Assembly: GCA_036936605.1 (NCBI GenBank)
Contig: JAUPFV010000002.1
Coordinates: 215,499,029 to 215,563,028, forward strand
Length of the DNA stretch: 64,000 nt
Origin: Limnanthes douglasii subsp. nivea
Taxonomy: Eukaryota > Streptophyta > Magnoliopsida > Brassicales > Limnanthaceae
Direction: 5' to 3'
The notes under the pieces were generated by a model. The model did no database searches and was not told where the DNA came from. It saw only the letters and a program-made list of their open reading frames with translations. The translations under genes and the position numbers were made by a program. This document shows, in pieces, positions 1-11,290 of the stretch. The stretch's first letter is position 1. The number at the start of each line of letters is the position of its first letter.

Positions 1-623
1 AATCTATCACTAAATCTAAAGAGCGAATTTAGGAAGATGAAGATCCGTTCATGAGAGAAGATGAACTGAGAAGCAAAGTTTTGAAACTAGGAATCTTGAT
101 TCTGGTTAAGTTATTGACTTTAATAATTATTTAAGTCGGGGTATATGAATGTATAAAAAATCAATAACGGTACCCACTCAACTTTTTATCAATTAATTCC
201 GTGAATTCACATCTATAAATTTATAAAAACAAATCAATAAAAATAATTAAAAATGTATAAAAATAATAATGGTTTTGATGCAAAATAATTCGGATATCAT
301 AATTTTTCGCCAACAAACATCTTTCTTTCATCTAACGGCAAAACCTCGAGTTTTGATGTTACATAAATATTGTATTGATTTTAACTATAATAAGTATCAC
401 ATAAATATTGATCTGAACTACCACTTTGTTTGTTTCGGATCACAAATTACAAAATTTTGAATTTTTTTAAATATGCAACAATTGTTACATACATTATATA
501 CTGTTTCCACATTGTACCATTTATGTTTACTAATCTTGATCCATAGAAACACTATCTGGAGTCTGGACATATTCTGCCCAACTAACAACGAAATAAAAGA
601 ATTATCTAAGTAATAGGAACGTT
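1..623. other. AT-rich flank downstream of AOX, no gene seen
   Basis: I see no convincing gene in this stretch. A short open frame at 269-460 has no recognisable motif and unremarkable AT-rich composition. It lies beyond the probable 3' end of the alternative oxidase transcript. Confidence 0.5.
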
Positions 624-629
624 TTTATT
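624..629 (-). terminator. possible poly(A) signal of the AOX gene
   Basis: On the minus strand an AATAAA hexamer lies about 165 nt beyond the AOX stop codon, in AT-rich DNA. That is a plausible 3' UTR length for a plant gene. The hexamer is common by chance in such DNA, so only its position supports the call. Confidence 0.35.
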
Positions 630-792
630 CAATAGAATCTGCAATTGGAAAGAGTAAATAAAAAAAAAAAACAAACGAATTATAAAAACCAGGCAGACAT
701 ACAAATCATTCCCAAGTAGTTTAGGCTTCAAGATACAAAAATACTATCATCACCCACCCATATACAAACAGTCGATGTGTGAGATTTCCGAA

Positions 793-2399
793 TTAGTGAT
801 ATCCAACTGGGGCTGCAGCTTCTCTCAATTCACGACCTTGATAGTGTATGTCCGATGCAAAATGGTTAACATCACGATGATGTGCCTCATCAGCTCGAAC
901 AACCATTACAACATCACGAAGAGTAGAATTAGCAGGCAATCGCCAGTAGTCAGTGGCGATAGCAGGAGCAGGCACATTCTCGATATTACCTTTATCCAAT
1001 TCCTTCAAAAACTCAGTGTAAGAATGGATGGCTTCTTCCTCAAGGTACCCAGTCACACGGTGAGCGAATTTAGGCGAAATCAAGTAGCCTAAGAAATAAG
1101 CATTGAAGAATACTCCTTGTACTGTGATTACTAAAGCTCTTTCGTACCATCTCGGTTTAGCTACTTCCATGAAAGTCATTAGATGCATACGTTCGTTCTC
1201 AGCTTCTTCAAGTAATGCTTTGATCCAACCACCGCTGTGTTCGAACCGACGGAGGGATTTACAATGGAGTAGCATTCCTCCTACCATGCCGGGAACAGCT
1301 GCGACTGTTTCTAGCATCATGGCACGGCAACCATATCTCCTCTGTTAATGAAATTACAAAAGCATCATCAAATGAACAATATCTTAGAAAGTTTTATCTA
1401 GTACTAGAATCATGGTTCATGATAACCGGAAATCAGACGGAATCAAACTCGAACCGAACCTCCTAACGGGATGGGAAACCGGAATGGAGTCCTACAAATC
1501 CGGTTTTCGCGGTTCCATTTTAAAAACCAAAATCGATAATGAACCAACCCTGTAAAATCGCCAAACAGGTAAAGTCTATAAAACCGATAAGGAACCAATC
1601 CGGTCCCAGTCCAATCTTACCGGTCTCGGTTCCGTCAAAATCCGGACCGGATAACATCCCTACTTTTAGGTAAGAAATTTCATCTTGAAGAACTAAAACA
1701 GTAGTAGTATATAATATTTTTACCTGAAAGAAGAGATCTGTAGGCCACCTCAGAGATTTAACAGTGTAAAAGGCCAATTTGTCCATCCAAGTAGTAGGCA
1801 CATGATGCTTCTGGAGATCTATATTGACATCTGCTTCATAAGTCTCCCATGGCTGAAATAATTTAAGCTTAAAACTTATCAGAGAAAATCCGATCGAACA
1901 CAGATTTAGAAACAAAGATCAATAAAGAATCTAAACTCCGATACACGAAAACAGATTCAAATCGGATTAGGTAACAAAAACAAAGGAACTCCGGTTGATG
2001 GCCTTATGAAATATTAACAAAACTTACTCTAAAGCAAGACCACTTCCATTCAGTTCCGTCTTCCTTGACGATTTTAGTCGGCTCAACGCCCCAATAACTA
2101 ACGATTCCTTTCTCATTTCTACCATCGCCACCTGCCGCTGATCCGGTACTCTCCTTCTTCTCTCGTTCTTGCTCTTCCTTCATCGAGTTCTCACCCAACG
2201 TCAGCGTACTCGCGTAACGCACGAACGGAGTACCGCATCGAGCCACCTCTACCGCGGATCTAGCCGGAATCGACGGGATCAAGCGGGCGACCGCCGCTCC
2301 GGTAACGATACCAGTGCGTGCTGTTGCGGTGGAGAAAAAACGCGGTGCTACCACCGCTATCATCGAAGTAGCTAGCTTAGAACCACCACGGCTCATCAT
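793..2399 (-). CDS. AOX1: mitochondrial alternative oxidase, AOX1 type, three exons
   Basis: Alternative oxidase is the di-iron ubiquinol oxidase of the mitochondrial inner membrane; it reduces oxygen to water and bypasses complexes III and IV. Exons read on the minus strand are 2399-2028 (124 codons), 1852-1724 (43 codons) and 1341-793 (182 codons plus stop). All introns obey GT-AG and are in phase 0. The predicted protein is 349 aa, the usual size for plant AOX1. It has a Ser/Ala/Arg-rich N terminus typical of a mitochondrial targeting peptide. The regulatory cysteines are C122 (WSCFRPWETY) and C172 (RRYGCRAM). The iron ligands are E178 (LET), E217 and H220 (NERMH), E268 (LEEEA), E318 and H321 (RADEAHH). 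The middle exon is 129 bp, the classic size. The last two classic exons (489 and 57 bp) are fused here. No break is visible, so the gene is probably functional. The AOX1 rather than AOX2 subtype is inferred from the overall sequence. Confidence 0.95.
1406..1661. repeat. possible hAT-like MITE in AOX intron 2
   Basis: Inside intron 2 (1342-1723) one end, read on the minus strand, begins TAGGGATGTTATCCGGTCC. The other end begins TAGAATCATGGTTCATGATA on the plus strand. Both are followed by related CCGG and GAACCG motifs. This resembles the imperfect terminal inverted repeats of small non-autonomous hAT elements. I could not find a clear 8-bp target duplication. Confidence 0.3.
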
Positions 2400-2486
2400 C
2401 GATCACTGATAATAGAAAAAAAAATCTTCTTCGTCTCCAAGATTTTGGGGTTTATTTTGTTTGAATTAATGCAAAGAGTATCAGGG

Positions 2487-2494
2487 TTTATATA
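2487..2494 (-). promoter_or_regulatory. TATA box of the AOX gene
   Basis: The minus strand reads TATATAAA here, 88-95 bp upstream of the AOX start codon. A start site about 30 bp downstream would give a 5' UTR of roughly 60 nt. Confidence 0.6.
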
Positions 2495-3993
2495 TGAGCG
2501 AAAAGTGCGTATTTGTGGCGGTTAGACTAAGGATAATATGGTCAAAAGGCGCGTGAGATGAGTGCGTATTCGTCAAGCAATATTATCGAGCGCTTCTATT
2601 CGTACGGGGCGAAATGACTAAAATATTTATCAATAAATAATATATGGACTGTCTAAATATACTGCATATTTTCTTTTTTATTTATTATCTAAAATCGTTA
2701 TAAATTAGTGATTAATGTAATTTAGGATTTTTCTGATTAGGTGATGAGATTTTATAATGTGAAACAAATAAAATACATTGTAGAAACATAATTGGACAAA
2801 TATAATTATGTTTTTTGTCGTATCTGGTCATTATAGTGATAAATACTTTTATTCATATAAAAATGTGGAATAATTTAATAAATTATATGGATGATATTTT
2901 AGGTAGAGGGTATAGTAGGAATTATGAATAAATATAAGTTTACGTTTTCAAAATAATAACCTTTAAATAAATGAGAGTTGGGTAAGTAGGAGTATTAAAT
3001 TAGGCATTTCTTGGGGAGCAAGGGGAATTGCGTGGGCATCAAGATGGATGGTTCATGAGAATTGAATGAAAAGTTGGCAGTTTGAATTTTTATACTGCTA
3101 GGTGGATAGCGAAAACGTGACAAGCTTTTACTCTTAAAGATACTTTGGCCGCTGTATAAAGTGCCACGTGGAATTTGGACTAGATTGGTCAGTTTTGGTT
3201 GTCTGGACCCGACAATTCAAATATTCAATATAGTCAGACTCAGATTAGTTAAACATTAAAATAATTGAGTAAAAAATAAAGAGTCCTATCATACATGGAT
3301 ATTAAATTACTTCATCAAATGTGGACTTTTAGGGACTTTAGTCAATCACCGAGGCCAATCTCTCTCACACGAATAAACCCTTTTCGCTCATATATATCTC
3401 ACACGAATAAACTCATTATACACACTATCACCGGTGTGAGCCTTTTTTTAGGGCTTTTGTAATAGTTAACGAGACGAGGGTTCTAGGTTTTGTTCAGAAA
3501 ATATTTTTGGCATGCTTCGGTTTTTATGAAAAAGAGGAAGGATCTATCCAGATGTAATGTCGGAAGTTAGGCGTTAACCCGCAGATGAGTAGTACTCTCC
3601 AGATTTTCGCACGATAGAAGAACACTTAGGTCCACCTAGGTTTTTTAAAATATTCTCTTTAAATTTTTACTTATTTATGGAAATTCGAAGATCAGGACTA
3701 AAATCGATTGAGATTCTATATCTATATAATCATATATGCAGAGGCAATGCAAAGATCCTGCATAGGCTCTAACTATTTAAGTATATCATGTTTTAATTCA
3801 GTATATACTAGTAAATATTCTCACGCTTTGTTGCGGGATAATATAAAATTTAATAAAAAAATTAAATTTATTAATTTAATAATAAAAATATTTATAATGA
3901 CAAAAAATATTTAAAAAATTAAAATTGTTAATTTAATATAGAAAAAAAAGTATAAAAATTACTCCGTAGAGGCGTGTTATACATAAACTTTTT

Positions 3994-4213
3994 ATTGAAG
4001 AGGTGAAGTTCATACAAATTGACAATAACTTTTTTCATGTTATACTCCGGAGTATATGTGTACAATAAAAGGCGTGTTATACATAACTTTTTTCTGACTG
4101 ACATTGACAACATGTTTGAATTCGTAGAGCTATGTACAATTTGTCTCAAGATTATTTTTAAGAATTCGTTCGTGTATTCTATCATTTTTTTGTATGAACT
4201 TCACCTCTTCAAT
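3994..4213. repeat. long inverted repeat with 23-bp perfect arms
   Basis: Bases 3994-4016 and 4191-4213 are perfect reverse complements, with a near-match continuing about 6-7 bp further outward. The loop is about 174 bp. A direct repeat beginning GGCGTGTTATACATAA occurs at 3971 and again at about 4070. The structure may be a decayed MITE. Confidence 0.6.
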
Positions 4214-4827
4214 GAAAAGATTACCTCCATAAAAAGGGTTTGCATACAAAACTGTGAAAACATTAAAAAAACACTATATTAACAAAAACATCATATTAAA
4301 TATAATATGAAATTTGTTTCGATTATATCAAATCTAAAGTCAAATATTAAAATTGTTCTCGCGCTAGTACCAAAATATATTTAGCTTTTATGGTTGTCTC
4401 AAATAATGTTTTTAAAAAAAATTATTAATTTATTCCATGATTCCAATGGGTAAAAAAATAGTGAAAAATACAAAATAACATAAAAAAAATAGTGAAAAAT
4501 ATAAAATAACATCAAAGATCGTGAATGTTTCAAAAATATAAGATAATAATCTAATCAATGTATAATTTATTTAATAAACCTAATACATATAATATATAAA
4601 AATGACATTTATTTTAGATCTTCAAAGATTAGATATTAATCAAGCTTTTTTCTCAATCTATATAGAATCATCATAGGATTTGGAAAATCTATTTAAAATA
4701 TTCATAATTTTTTACAACACTATTTTATTTTATATTTCTATCCTTTAATCAATAATCTCATAATTCTAATCAATTTTATATTTAAATATTTAGTCATCTT
4801 AACAAAATTTAAATATAATTAGAAGCC

Positions 4828-4831
<4 letters not shown>

Positions 4832-4868
<37 letters not shown>
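4832..4868. repeat. (TA)n microsatellite
   Basis: Uninterrupted alternating TA tract, visible directly. Confidence 0.95.
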
Positions 4869-4872
<4 letters not shown>

Positions 4873-6046
4873 GATGTCATTTATCAATCCAAATTTAATC
4901 TATTATATTAAATTCATATCCCTCCTTATTTACTTAAGGACACTTACTAAATAAGTTATCATTAATAAAAATTTCAAAGCTTAATTACATGTAATAACAA
5001 CAAAAGCTTGGTTGATTCTTTATACAATTGGTTATATTAGTGTAAAAAAAATTATAACCCAAATTTTAAAAATAAATAAAGAGAAAAGAAATCAAAGATT
5101 TAAAAATATAGATTAAAAAATAAAAACAACAAAACTGGATTAATCTTGTTTATGGGAAATCAATATCCATATTCATCATTGACGGTTAAAATTTCATTAT
5201 GAAATTGCTAATTATTTATACAGTTATTTCTCGATCTTTAAGTTTTCAATTTTTCGAAAAAAAATACTAGTTAAAACTAAAACAAAACCCCTTAATAAAA
5301 CAAAGAGAGTGCGAGGAATTTTTTTTTTTCAAAATATATACTTCCCATAACTTAAAAGAAAGGGAAATTGTACTTAAAGTACCCACTCAACTATTCAATT
5401 GTCACTTACTACTCAAGGTTTGATAAATTGTTACTTAATACCCAACTCAACTACCTTATTGTCATTTACAACCTAATATTATTTTAATACCCTAACTACC
5501 CTTAACCCACTATATAAACATAATTTTCTGTTTTCTTTCTATTTTTATAGCTTTTTGAAGATTTGAATTTGTTAGCCGATCTAACCACCTAACCCTACGA
5601 ACCACCACGAGACCGGTTGAAATCACATTTCCCGGTGATCGGAAGCTGCTAAAGGTTTGTTTCTTTATGTAGGTTGTTGTGTTAGACCTGTCTAACCTCT
5701 GTTTTATACGTACAAGAGTTGATCGTCGCTTTTTGGAATCTTATAGCTTACAAGTAATCGTGTTGCGAGCTTTTTAGGTAATTACCTACCGATTTCGAAG
5801 TTTTTTATTGGTTTTCTCTGTTGGAATAGTTTCTATTCTACTGTTTTTAGATGCCATTGTCTGATTTCGAGCTTTTCTCTGTTTTTTTTTGTTTTAGTGA
5901 TCTGTTATTGTTTAGTTAATATTGTTTGTTATATAGTTATGTCCTTGTTTTATGATGTTATATTCTAATTTGGTAGTGTTTTAGTTTTGTTTTGAATGTG
6001 TAGATTACGAGTTTTTAGGTCAATTAGAGTATTGTATTTCGAAACA

Positions 6047-6328
6047 AATATCAGGACTTTTTCTACATATAAATATCAGGACAAGATGCGAATAGCTCTA
6101 TGTAGGTATAAACAATTCACAAGATAGGATGCGAGTTGTTTGATGCAGTAGTAAATAATTTGCACATAGTTTTTGTGAGTAATAAAAAATATCAGGACTT
6201 TTTTTACCTACAAATATGAGGACAAGATGCGAATAGCTAGATGTAGGTATACACAATTCGCAAGATAGGATGCAAATTGTTTGATGCAGTAGTAAATAAT
6301 TTGCACATAGTTTTTGTGACTAATAACA
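6047..6328. repeat. 141-bp tandem duplication upstream of the MULE-A transposase
   Basis: Two near-identical head-to-tail copies start at about 6047 and 6188. Each begins ATATCAGGACTTTTT and ends in TTTGCACATAGTTTTTGTGA. They lie in the presumed 5' UTR or promoter region of the transposase gene. Confidence 0.85.
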
Positions 6329-6355
6329 AATAACTTGTATTATCCAGGGTAAGAG

Positions 6356-7135
6356 ATGTCTAAATCACGAGTTTGTATTTTTAAATATGGTCACCAAACT
6401 GCAATTTTGCCTTTCACGGAGTTTGAAAGCTTCGAAAGTATCCAAGCTTATGTAGAGAACACATGGGAGGAGCTTGCCACAGGTGACTACCTAATTACTT
6501 ACTCCTGCGGGGATCACAATAATTGTTTTTTTAATAACCATAATGATTTTGTTGGGTTGGTGTTATATCTTGATTTGGAGCGTTTAAAACGGGTTAGTTT
6601 TCTCATAGAACAACATGTATTCGATAAGGGTTCTGGTAATAAAAGTTATGTTGATAAGAGCTCTGGTGGTAAGGATTGTGGTGTAAAGCGTAAAGAGCGT
6701 AGCTTGATTTTGGGAGAACCATCTCTTGATCAACTAGTTAGCGGGGAGAGTAGTAACGGTTTAGTTAATTCTGATTAGAGGAAAAAATAACTTGCTACTG
6801 CTGGTTGGGCTGATGCTATTACAGGAGTGGGTCAAGCTTTTGAAGAAGGTGCTGCCGGTCTGAGGGTATCTTTGTGCAAGTTTGCGTTAGAGCATGGTTT
6901 TTCTTTCAAATACCTGCACAACACAACAAATAAGATCACTGCTTATTGTGAAAATAAGCTCACAAGCGGGTGCAAATGGAGGGTTTATGCATCTATTGAC
7001 TCAAGCACCGGCCTTATGACGATCAAGAAGTATGTCCCGTACCACACTTGCAGTCCTGTTTTCTCCCAGAAGCATAAGCATAAGCGGCACAGGCATTTGA
7101 CATCAGATTTGATTGTAGAGGAAATTCAAAAGTAA
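6356..7135 (+). pseudogene. MULE transposase N-terminal remnant (PB1-like and Mutator DNA-binding regions)
   Basis: One reading frame runs from ATG at 6356 to the stop at 7133-7135, with in-frame stops at 6776-6778 and shortly after. The first 140 residues resemble the PB1-like N-terminal domain often seen in plant MULE transposases. After the stops, about 6785-7135 encodes a Mutator-type DNA-binding region with conserved Cys/His positions (CKFA, CENK, GCKWRVYAS, HTC). The DDE catalytic core and SWIM finger are missing. It cannot supply transposase. The family call comes from motif order. Confidence 0.75.
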
Positions 7136-7138
7136 ACA

Positions 7139-8342
7139 TCAATATATAAAATTTAAATAATTACTTATTTCAGAAAACAAAAAAAGAATAACTACTAAAT
7201 GTAAAAATAGTACATAATAAAACAAACGTATAAAATCAAGATAAAACAGTAAAAATAAAATTAATGATAAAAAAAGATTTGTGTCTCCTTAATGTCATTC
7301 AAAAAACATACCGGTAGTCATATAAATACAAAAAAATATTATTTTAAAAAATATAAAACATTAATAAAGAAAATAAAGTAGCTCTTTCATAACAAAATAA
7401 AATAATTCTCCACGGAAATCTAAACTACTGAAATCCCAATTAAAAAAAACTAACTTTATATAAAAAAAATCAAAAAAATCATAATTAAAACATCACATTT
7501 GAACTTTACAACTCTCAAGGATAACTTCTCTTGCTTTATATTACTTAACCTGTCATATTCGGTTTTCTCTTTCTACACAGTCTCACTTCCATAAACTTAA
7601 ACTTTATATGATTGTTTCGTCGATCTATATACTTTTCCGCTCTAATCCATATAAGAAAATAGGGTTAAATAATTATAGTATGAAATATATAAGAAATAAA
7701 AATTAAAAAAAAATCCATTTTTTAATATAATATTTAATAAAAAAAACCAAAGCGCAGCAAAATAGAAGATCATCTTAAAACCATAAGATACAACGTTAAA
7801 TTGAATGATCATCCATCATATTAAAACCATAACACACAACGTTACATTGAAGCACTACTCTTAAGATAAATGTGAATTATATACATTTATATATTAGCTA
7901 CAACATTAAATTGAAAAAGCCATAACACACAACGTTAAATTGAAGCTCTAGGTATTCTTAAGATAAGAATGTGAGTTAGATACCTTTATATTTTAGCTAC
8001 AATATCAAATTGAAGCTCTAGGTACTTTTAAGTAAGAATGTGAGTTATATATTAGCTTTGGAAACATTAACATATATATGATTTTTATTTTGTGTTAAAA
8101 AATAAAGGTATCTTAGTAGCAATAGTCCTTGACACTTTACCAAGTTTGAAAATTGTGAGTTTATAATATAAAAGTAAAATAATGTCAATAGATATCAATC
8201 AACACTATGCATAAATTTGTAAGTTAAACCTTAGTATATGTTTAAGTAAAGAACATATTAAGTTAACCTGATCTCCATTATGATCTCTTGAACACCATTA
8301 TTAACCATAAAACCAAAATGACCAAAAATAATTACCTAGTGT
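7139..8342. other. AT-rich spacer with irregular repeats
   Basis: No gene seen. At about 7770-8060 a degenerate unit recurs three to four times. It contains ACAACGTTAAATTGAAG, then GCTCTAGGTA and AAGAATGTGAGTTA. The last five bases, AGTGT (8338-8342), are the target duplication of the adjacent retrotransposon. Confidence 0.55.
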
Positions 8343-8763
8343 TGATGTGGTTTATTTTCGTTTGAGGGTAATTTTGTAATTTTGTCTAGAGTTTTGTGGA
8401 ATTTTGAGAGTATTTAATGTTTGGGTAGAATGTAGAGGAAAAATTGAGGTGTCTGGTTGTATTTAGTTTTCATTACCCTCATTAAATTTTGGTGGTTTGG
8501 TATTTATACCCTTATCTTTTGGGTCATATGGGCTTTCGGGTTGTGTTTTATGGATTCAGGCCGAGTTTAAAGACCCACTAGTTTTTAAATAAACAAGTAA
8601 TTAGTTTAATCATGAAGTGATTATGTTTTTAATACTTTAGTTCTGTTCGGACAGTTTAGTAAGTGGAGGTTGTCCGAATCGAACCTGTCTGGTTAGACGA
8701 ATGATGTCCGAATTACCCCTGTCCGGTTCTCACAAAGAGTGGTGACAGAATTCGGACTCATCA
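8343..8763 (-). repeat. left (3') LTR of Tat-1
   Basis: Starts TGATGTGGTTTATTTTCG and ends GACTCATCA. It pairs with 19473-19893. A purine-rich stretch on the minus strand just inside it (complement of about 8764-8785) is the likely polypurine tract. Confidence 0.95.
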
Positions 8764-9550
8764 GTAGCCCATTTTTTAGGTGGTGTTCAAAGGCCTTTGG
8801 AAAGACCTAAAAAATAACCTGTAGCCGGTCATGGTCATATTCTGACAGATTTTTTGAACTGCATGATAGCTTTCATCCGAACTGAAAAAGTTCTCAGAAA
8901 CTTAAACAGTTTCTCCCAGAAATCGTGGGACACGTGTCTTTCTCTGGTTCGCCACACCAGCTGTTTTTTCCCTAGAACGGCACTCCCACTTTCTTCAAAA
9001 AGTAACCTCTTCATTAAATGAGGATGACATCAACGCCGTCCTTAATCATTGCAAACCTTTCGAATTCTCCTAGGTATCGAAACATCTTTTGCATATTTAC
9101 TATAGGCTTAAATCATTTCTTCGTCCCTCGACTATCACGTTTTGTGTCATTTAGTCCCTCGACAAAAAAAATCACGGTTGAAGGTCCCTCGTCTATCAAA
9201 AATCTATAAATTCAGTCCCCGTGCGTGGTTGTTGCTGTAATGATGCCACGTGCCACTATAGGTAAATGGTTTGCGTTCCACATACAGTCCTTCGACTTTT
9301 AATTCCATTTTTACCCTTCAAATTTAATATTTTTAAAATATTTATTTTTATTTTTATTTTTTAGTTTTTCTCAAAACACAGTATATTAAAATTTGCTATA
9401 CTCTGTTTTTTTATTCGAAACTTACTCGCTTGTGACGAAACTGGTGAGCTCAGCTTTCTTTGCTTCTTCACTTTCTAGTTTCTTGGCCTTAAGTAATTCA
9501 ATGAATTTCATCAACACTGCATCAACATTATCATTGTATTTTTTTATTCC

Positions 9551-9985
9551 AAATCTCAACTCTCCGTTGATTATGCTGTTCCTCCAAGCATTGTAGCTAG
9601 ATTAATGGGTTTAGACTCGTTACCGAACAACACCTGGGTTCAAAAACGAAAGTCGTCAGACTTGGTTACGAGAAGCAAGTCGGTGGATTTCATGGATTAC
9701 TTGTTAAATTTCGATCAAGAAGATGCTCAGAACCATCGTAGAGTTAAAAGCTCTGTTTCTTTTCGCGAGGTAACTCCGGCCATGAAATCCAAAAAGAAAC
9801 ATGACTTTGTGTTCTCGTGGATTGATAAGATCGATGAAGGTAGAAGAATCGGGACAAAATCGGCGAGACTCAGAGGGTGTTCTGAAGAATCGGAGAAAGC
9901 AGAGATTAAACAGAGCAAGGCAGAAAAATTGGGTTTGAAAGAGGATAGAGAAGGAACCAAGGATTTGAAGAAACCAAGGATTTAA
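9551..9985 (+). pseudogene. captured fragment of a VARLMGL/DUF3741-family gene
   Basis: The frame open across 9551-9985 reads VPPSIVARLMGLDSLP at 9578-9625. This is the hallmark VARLMGL motif of the plant DUF3741/DUF4378 families (LONGIFOLIA/TRM-like and relatives). It is followed by RSKSVDFMDYLL and RRVKSSVSFREV, also typical of that class. An ATG at 9605 lies inside the motif, so the true donor N terminus is missing. The tail is rich in Lys and Glu and stops at 9983-9985. Its position between two Mutator TIRs indicates capture of a host gene fragment. Whether any product is made is unknown. Confidence 0.7.
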
Positions 9986-10041
9986 ACATACCATAATGTT
10001 TTGTTAAATGTAAAGAGGCAATAGATTCTTAGGGAAACAAG

Positions 10042-10209
10042 TTGATAGTTGCAATTGAGGTGGTGGCCGAAATGGCAGCAATCGGGTTCAGCTTGGCGGG
10101 GGATGCTTACGTTTCACTTTTGAAACAGGGGCTACATCTCCTCGATCCCACTGGTAGTGACCTCAAATGTTGCAGCCATGGACAATATATTTGCAGTACA
10201 GTTGCGTAG
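10042..10209 (+). pseudogene. captured fragment resembling a 2OG-Fe(II) oxygenase-like gene
   Basis: An open frame of 55 codons encodes VVAEMAAIGFSLAGDAYVSL and then LLDPTGSDL, ending at a stop at 10207-10209. It closely resembles, from memory, an internal stretch of a plant isopenicillin-N-synthase-like (2-oxoglutarate/Fe(II) oxygenase superfamily) protein. The iron-binding residues lie outside this fragment, so no activity is possible. It has no start codon of its own. It is a second, unrelated donor within the same Pack-MULE. Confidence 0.6.
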
Positions 10210-10608
10210 ATAAAATAAGATTAAAATTATACGAACATAGAAGATAATTAAAATCGGAAACTTATCCATTTGTTGAAGATTAGGTTGATTGAAACTTATT
10301 GCCAAAATCGTTTCGAATTCGAGTCCGTATCCACATACGTTTCAGACTAATCTTTGGACATGACCTCTAATCGGAGGCTGAACCTTTGCATTCGACTTGG
10401 AGACGAGTCTTTATCTTTATTGAACTCTACTACTTTTTAACTTTGATGAACCCTTAAAAAGAATTGACCATCCTCTATTCACAAACCATTCTTTTTTTAC
10501 TTTGTTTTTTTAAAGCAAAAATAAAACTTTATTACCAAATTAAGAAAATTACAAAAACATTGGAGTCAATTAAGACTGGACAAACAATAGGAGGGCTAAA
10601 AAGAAATT

Positions 10609-10977
10609 ATGCTTACAAACTTTTATCATGAGTCACCTAAAGTAGAAATGGGTTTTGAAGAAACCAAGGAAATAAAAACAGAGACAAAACAGAGCAAAAG
10701 AGAGATAAAGGAGGAGAGAGAGGCGAAAATCGATAGGAGTGTTTTGGTCTTAGATTACAGGAGAAGAAAAATATGTCAATGCAATGGATTTGAAGCCTTT
10801 GCCGATTCGAATACGAAAAATCCCGTGATAAAGAGGAAGAAGAAGAAAAAGAGAGTGTCTTTCGAAGATAAATATAGTAGAAGGTTCTATACTTCAAAGT
10901 TGAAGGAATTGAAAGACGATTATAGCTCAGATAATTCAAATCCAGCTTCTACTATATTCGATCTTGATGTTGAGTAA
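10609..10977 (+). CDS. unidentified Lys/Glu-rich ORF in Pack-1
   Basis: A 122-codon open frame I do not recognise. It is very basic and acidic in blocks (repeated Lys/Glu, a KKKKKRVSFEDK stretch) and ends in DDYSSDNSNPASTIFDLDVE. The stop lies at the inner edge of the right TIR. The composition and the Ser/Pro/Asp-rich tail could come from the same VARLMGL-type donor as 9551-9985, whose similar ETKQSK-like wording it echoes. That is inference. It may be a captured exon rather than a real gene. Confidence 0.35.
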   Translation: MLTNFYHESPKVEMGFEETKEIKTETKQSKREIKEEREAKIDRSVLVLDYRRRKICQCNGFEAFADSNTKNPVIKRKKKKKRVSFEDKYSRRFYTSKLKELKDDYSSDNSNPASTIFDLDVE

Positions 10978-11290
10978 GTTTCGAATAAAAAAAACAGAGT
11001 ATAGCAAACTTTTCTATACTCTGTTTTGAGAAAAACTAAAAAAAATAATAATAAATATTTAAAAAATATTAAATTCGAAGGGTAAAAATGGAATTAAAAG
11101 TCGAAGGACTATATGTGGAACTCAAACCATTTAACCATAGTGACACGTGGCAGCATTACAGCAAAAACCGCGCGCGGGGACTGAATTTATAGATTTTTGA
11201 TAGACGAGGGACCCTCAACCGTGATTTTTTTGTCGAGGGACTAAATGACACAAAACGTGATAGTCGAGGGACGAAGCAACGATTTAAGCC

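Larger units (their letters stand above)
2500..5361. other. AT-rich intergenic DNA
   Basis: No gene could be supported. It holds a long inverted repeat (3994-4213), a two-copy tandem repeat of about 31 bp (4452-4513) and a (TA)n tract (4832-4868). Short open frames at 3708-4282 lie in or next to the inverted repeat and look fortuitous. Confidence 0.5.
5362..7138 (+). mobile_element. 5' part of a Mutator-like element (MULE-A)
   Basis: The left end starts GGGAAATTGTACTTAAAGTA followed by ACCCACTCAACTATTC. This resembles the right terminal repeat of the element ending at 47854 (reverse complement GAGGAAAGTACCCTTAAATA), so both probably belong to one MULE family. A broken transposase N-terminal region follows. 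I found no matching right end or target duplication before 8343, so the catalytic part and 3' end seem to be deleted. Confidence 0.65.
9105..11290. mobile_element. Pack-1: Pack-MULE nested in Tat-1
   Basis: Terminal inverted repeats of about 320 bp (9105-9427 and 10972-11290) begin GGCTTAAATC and end GATTTAAGCC. They are flanked by a perfect 9-bp duplication TTTACTATA (9096-9104 and 11291-11299). Long TIRs and a 9-bp duplication define the Mutator superfamily. There is no transposase inside. Instead it holds fragments that look like plant genes: a VARLMGL-motif protein, a 2-oxoglutarate-oxygenase-like piece and an unidentified basic protein. It inserted after Tat-1 because it lies inside it. 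Confidence 0.92.

Noticed and set aside
775..1348. Plus-strand open frames of 105 and 81 codons across the AOX last exon
   Set aside because: They are the antisense shadow of well-conserved AOX coding sequence and carry no recognisable motif.
3708..4282. Several AT-rich short ORFs as possible small genes
   Set aside because: They lie in or beside a 23-bp-arm inverted repeat, have low-complexity composition and no motif.
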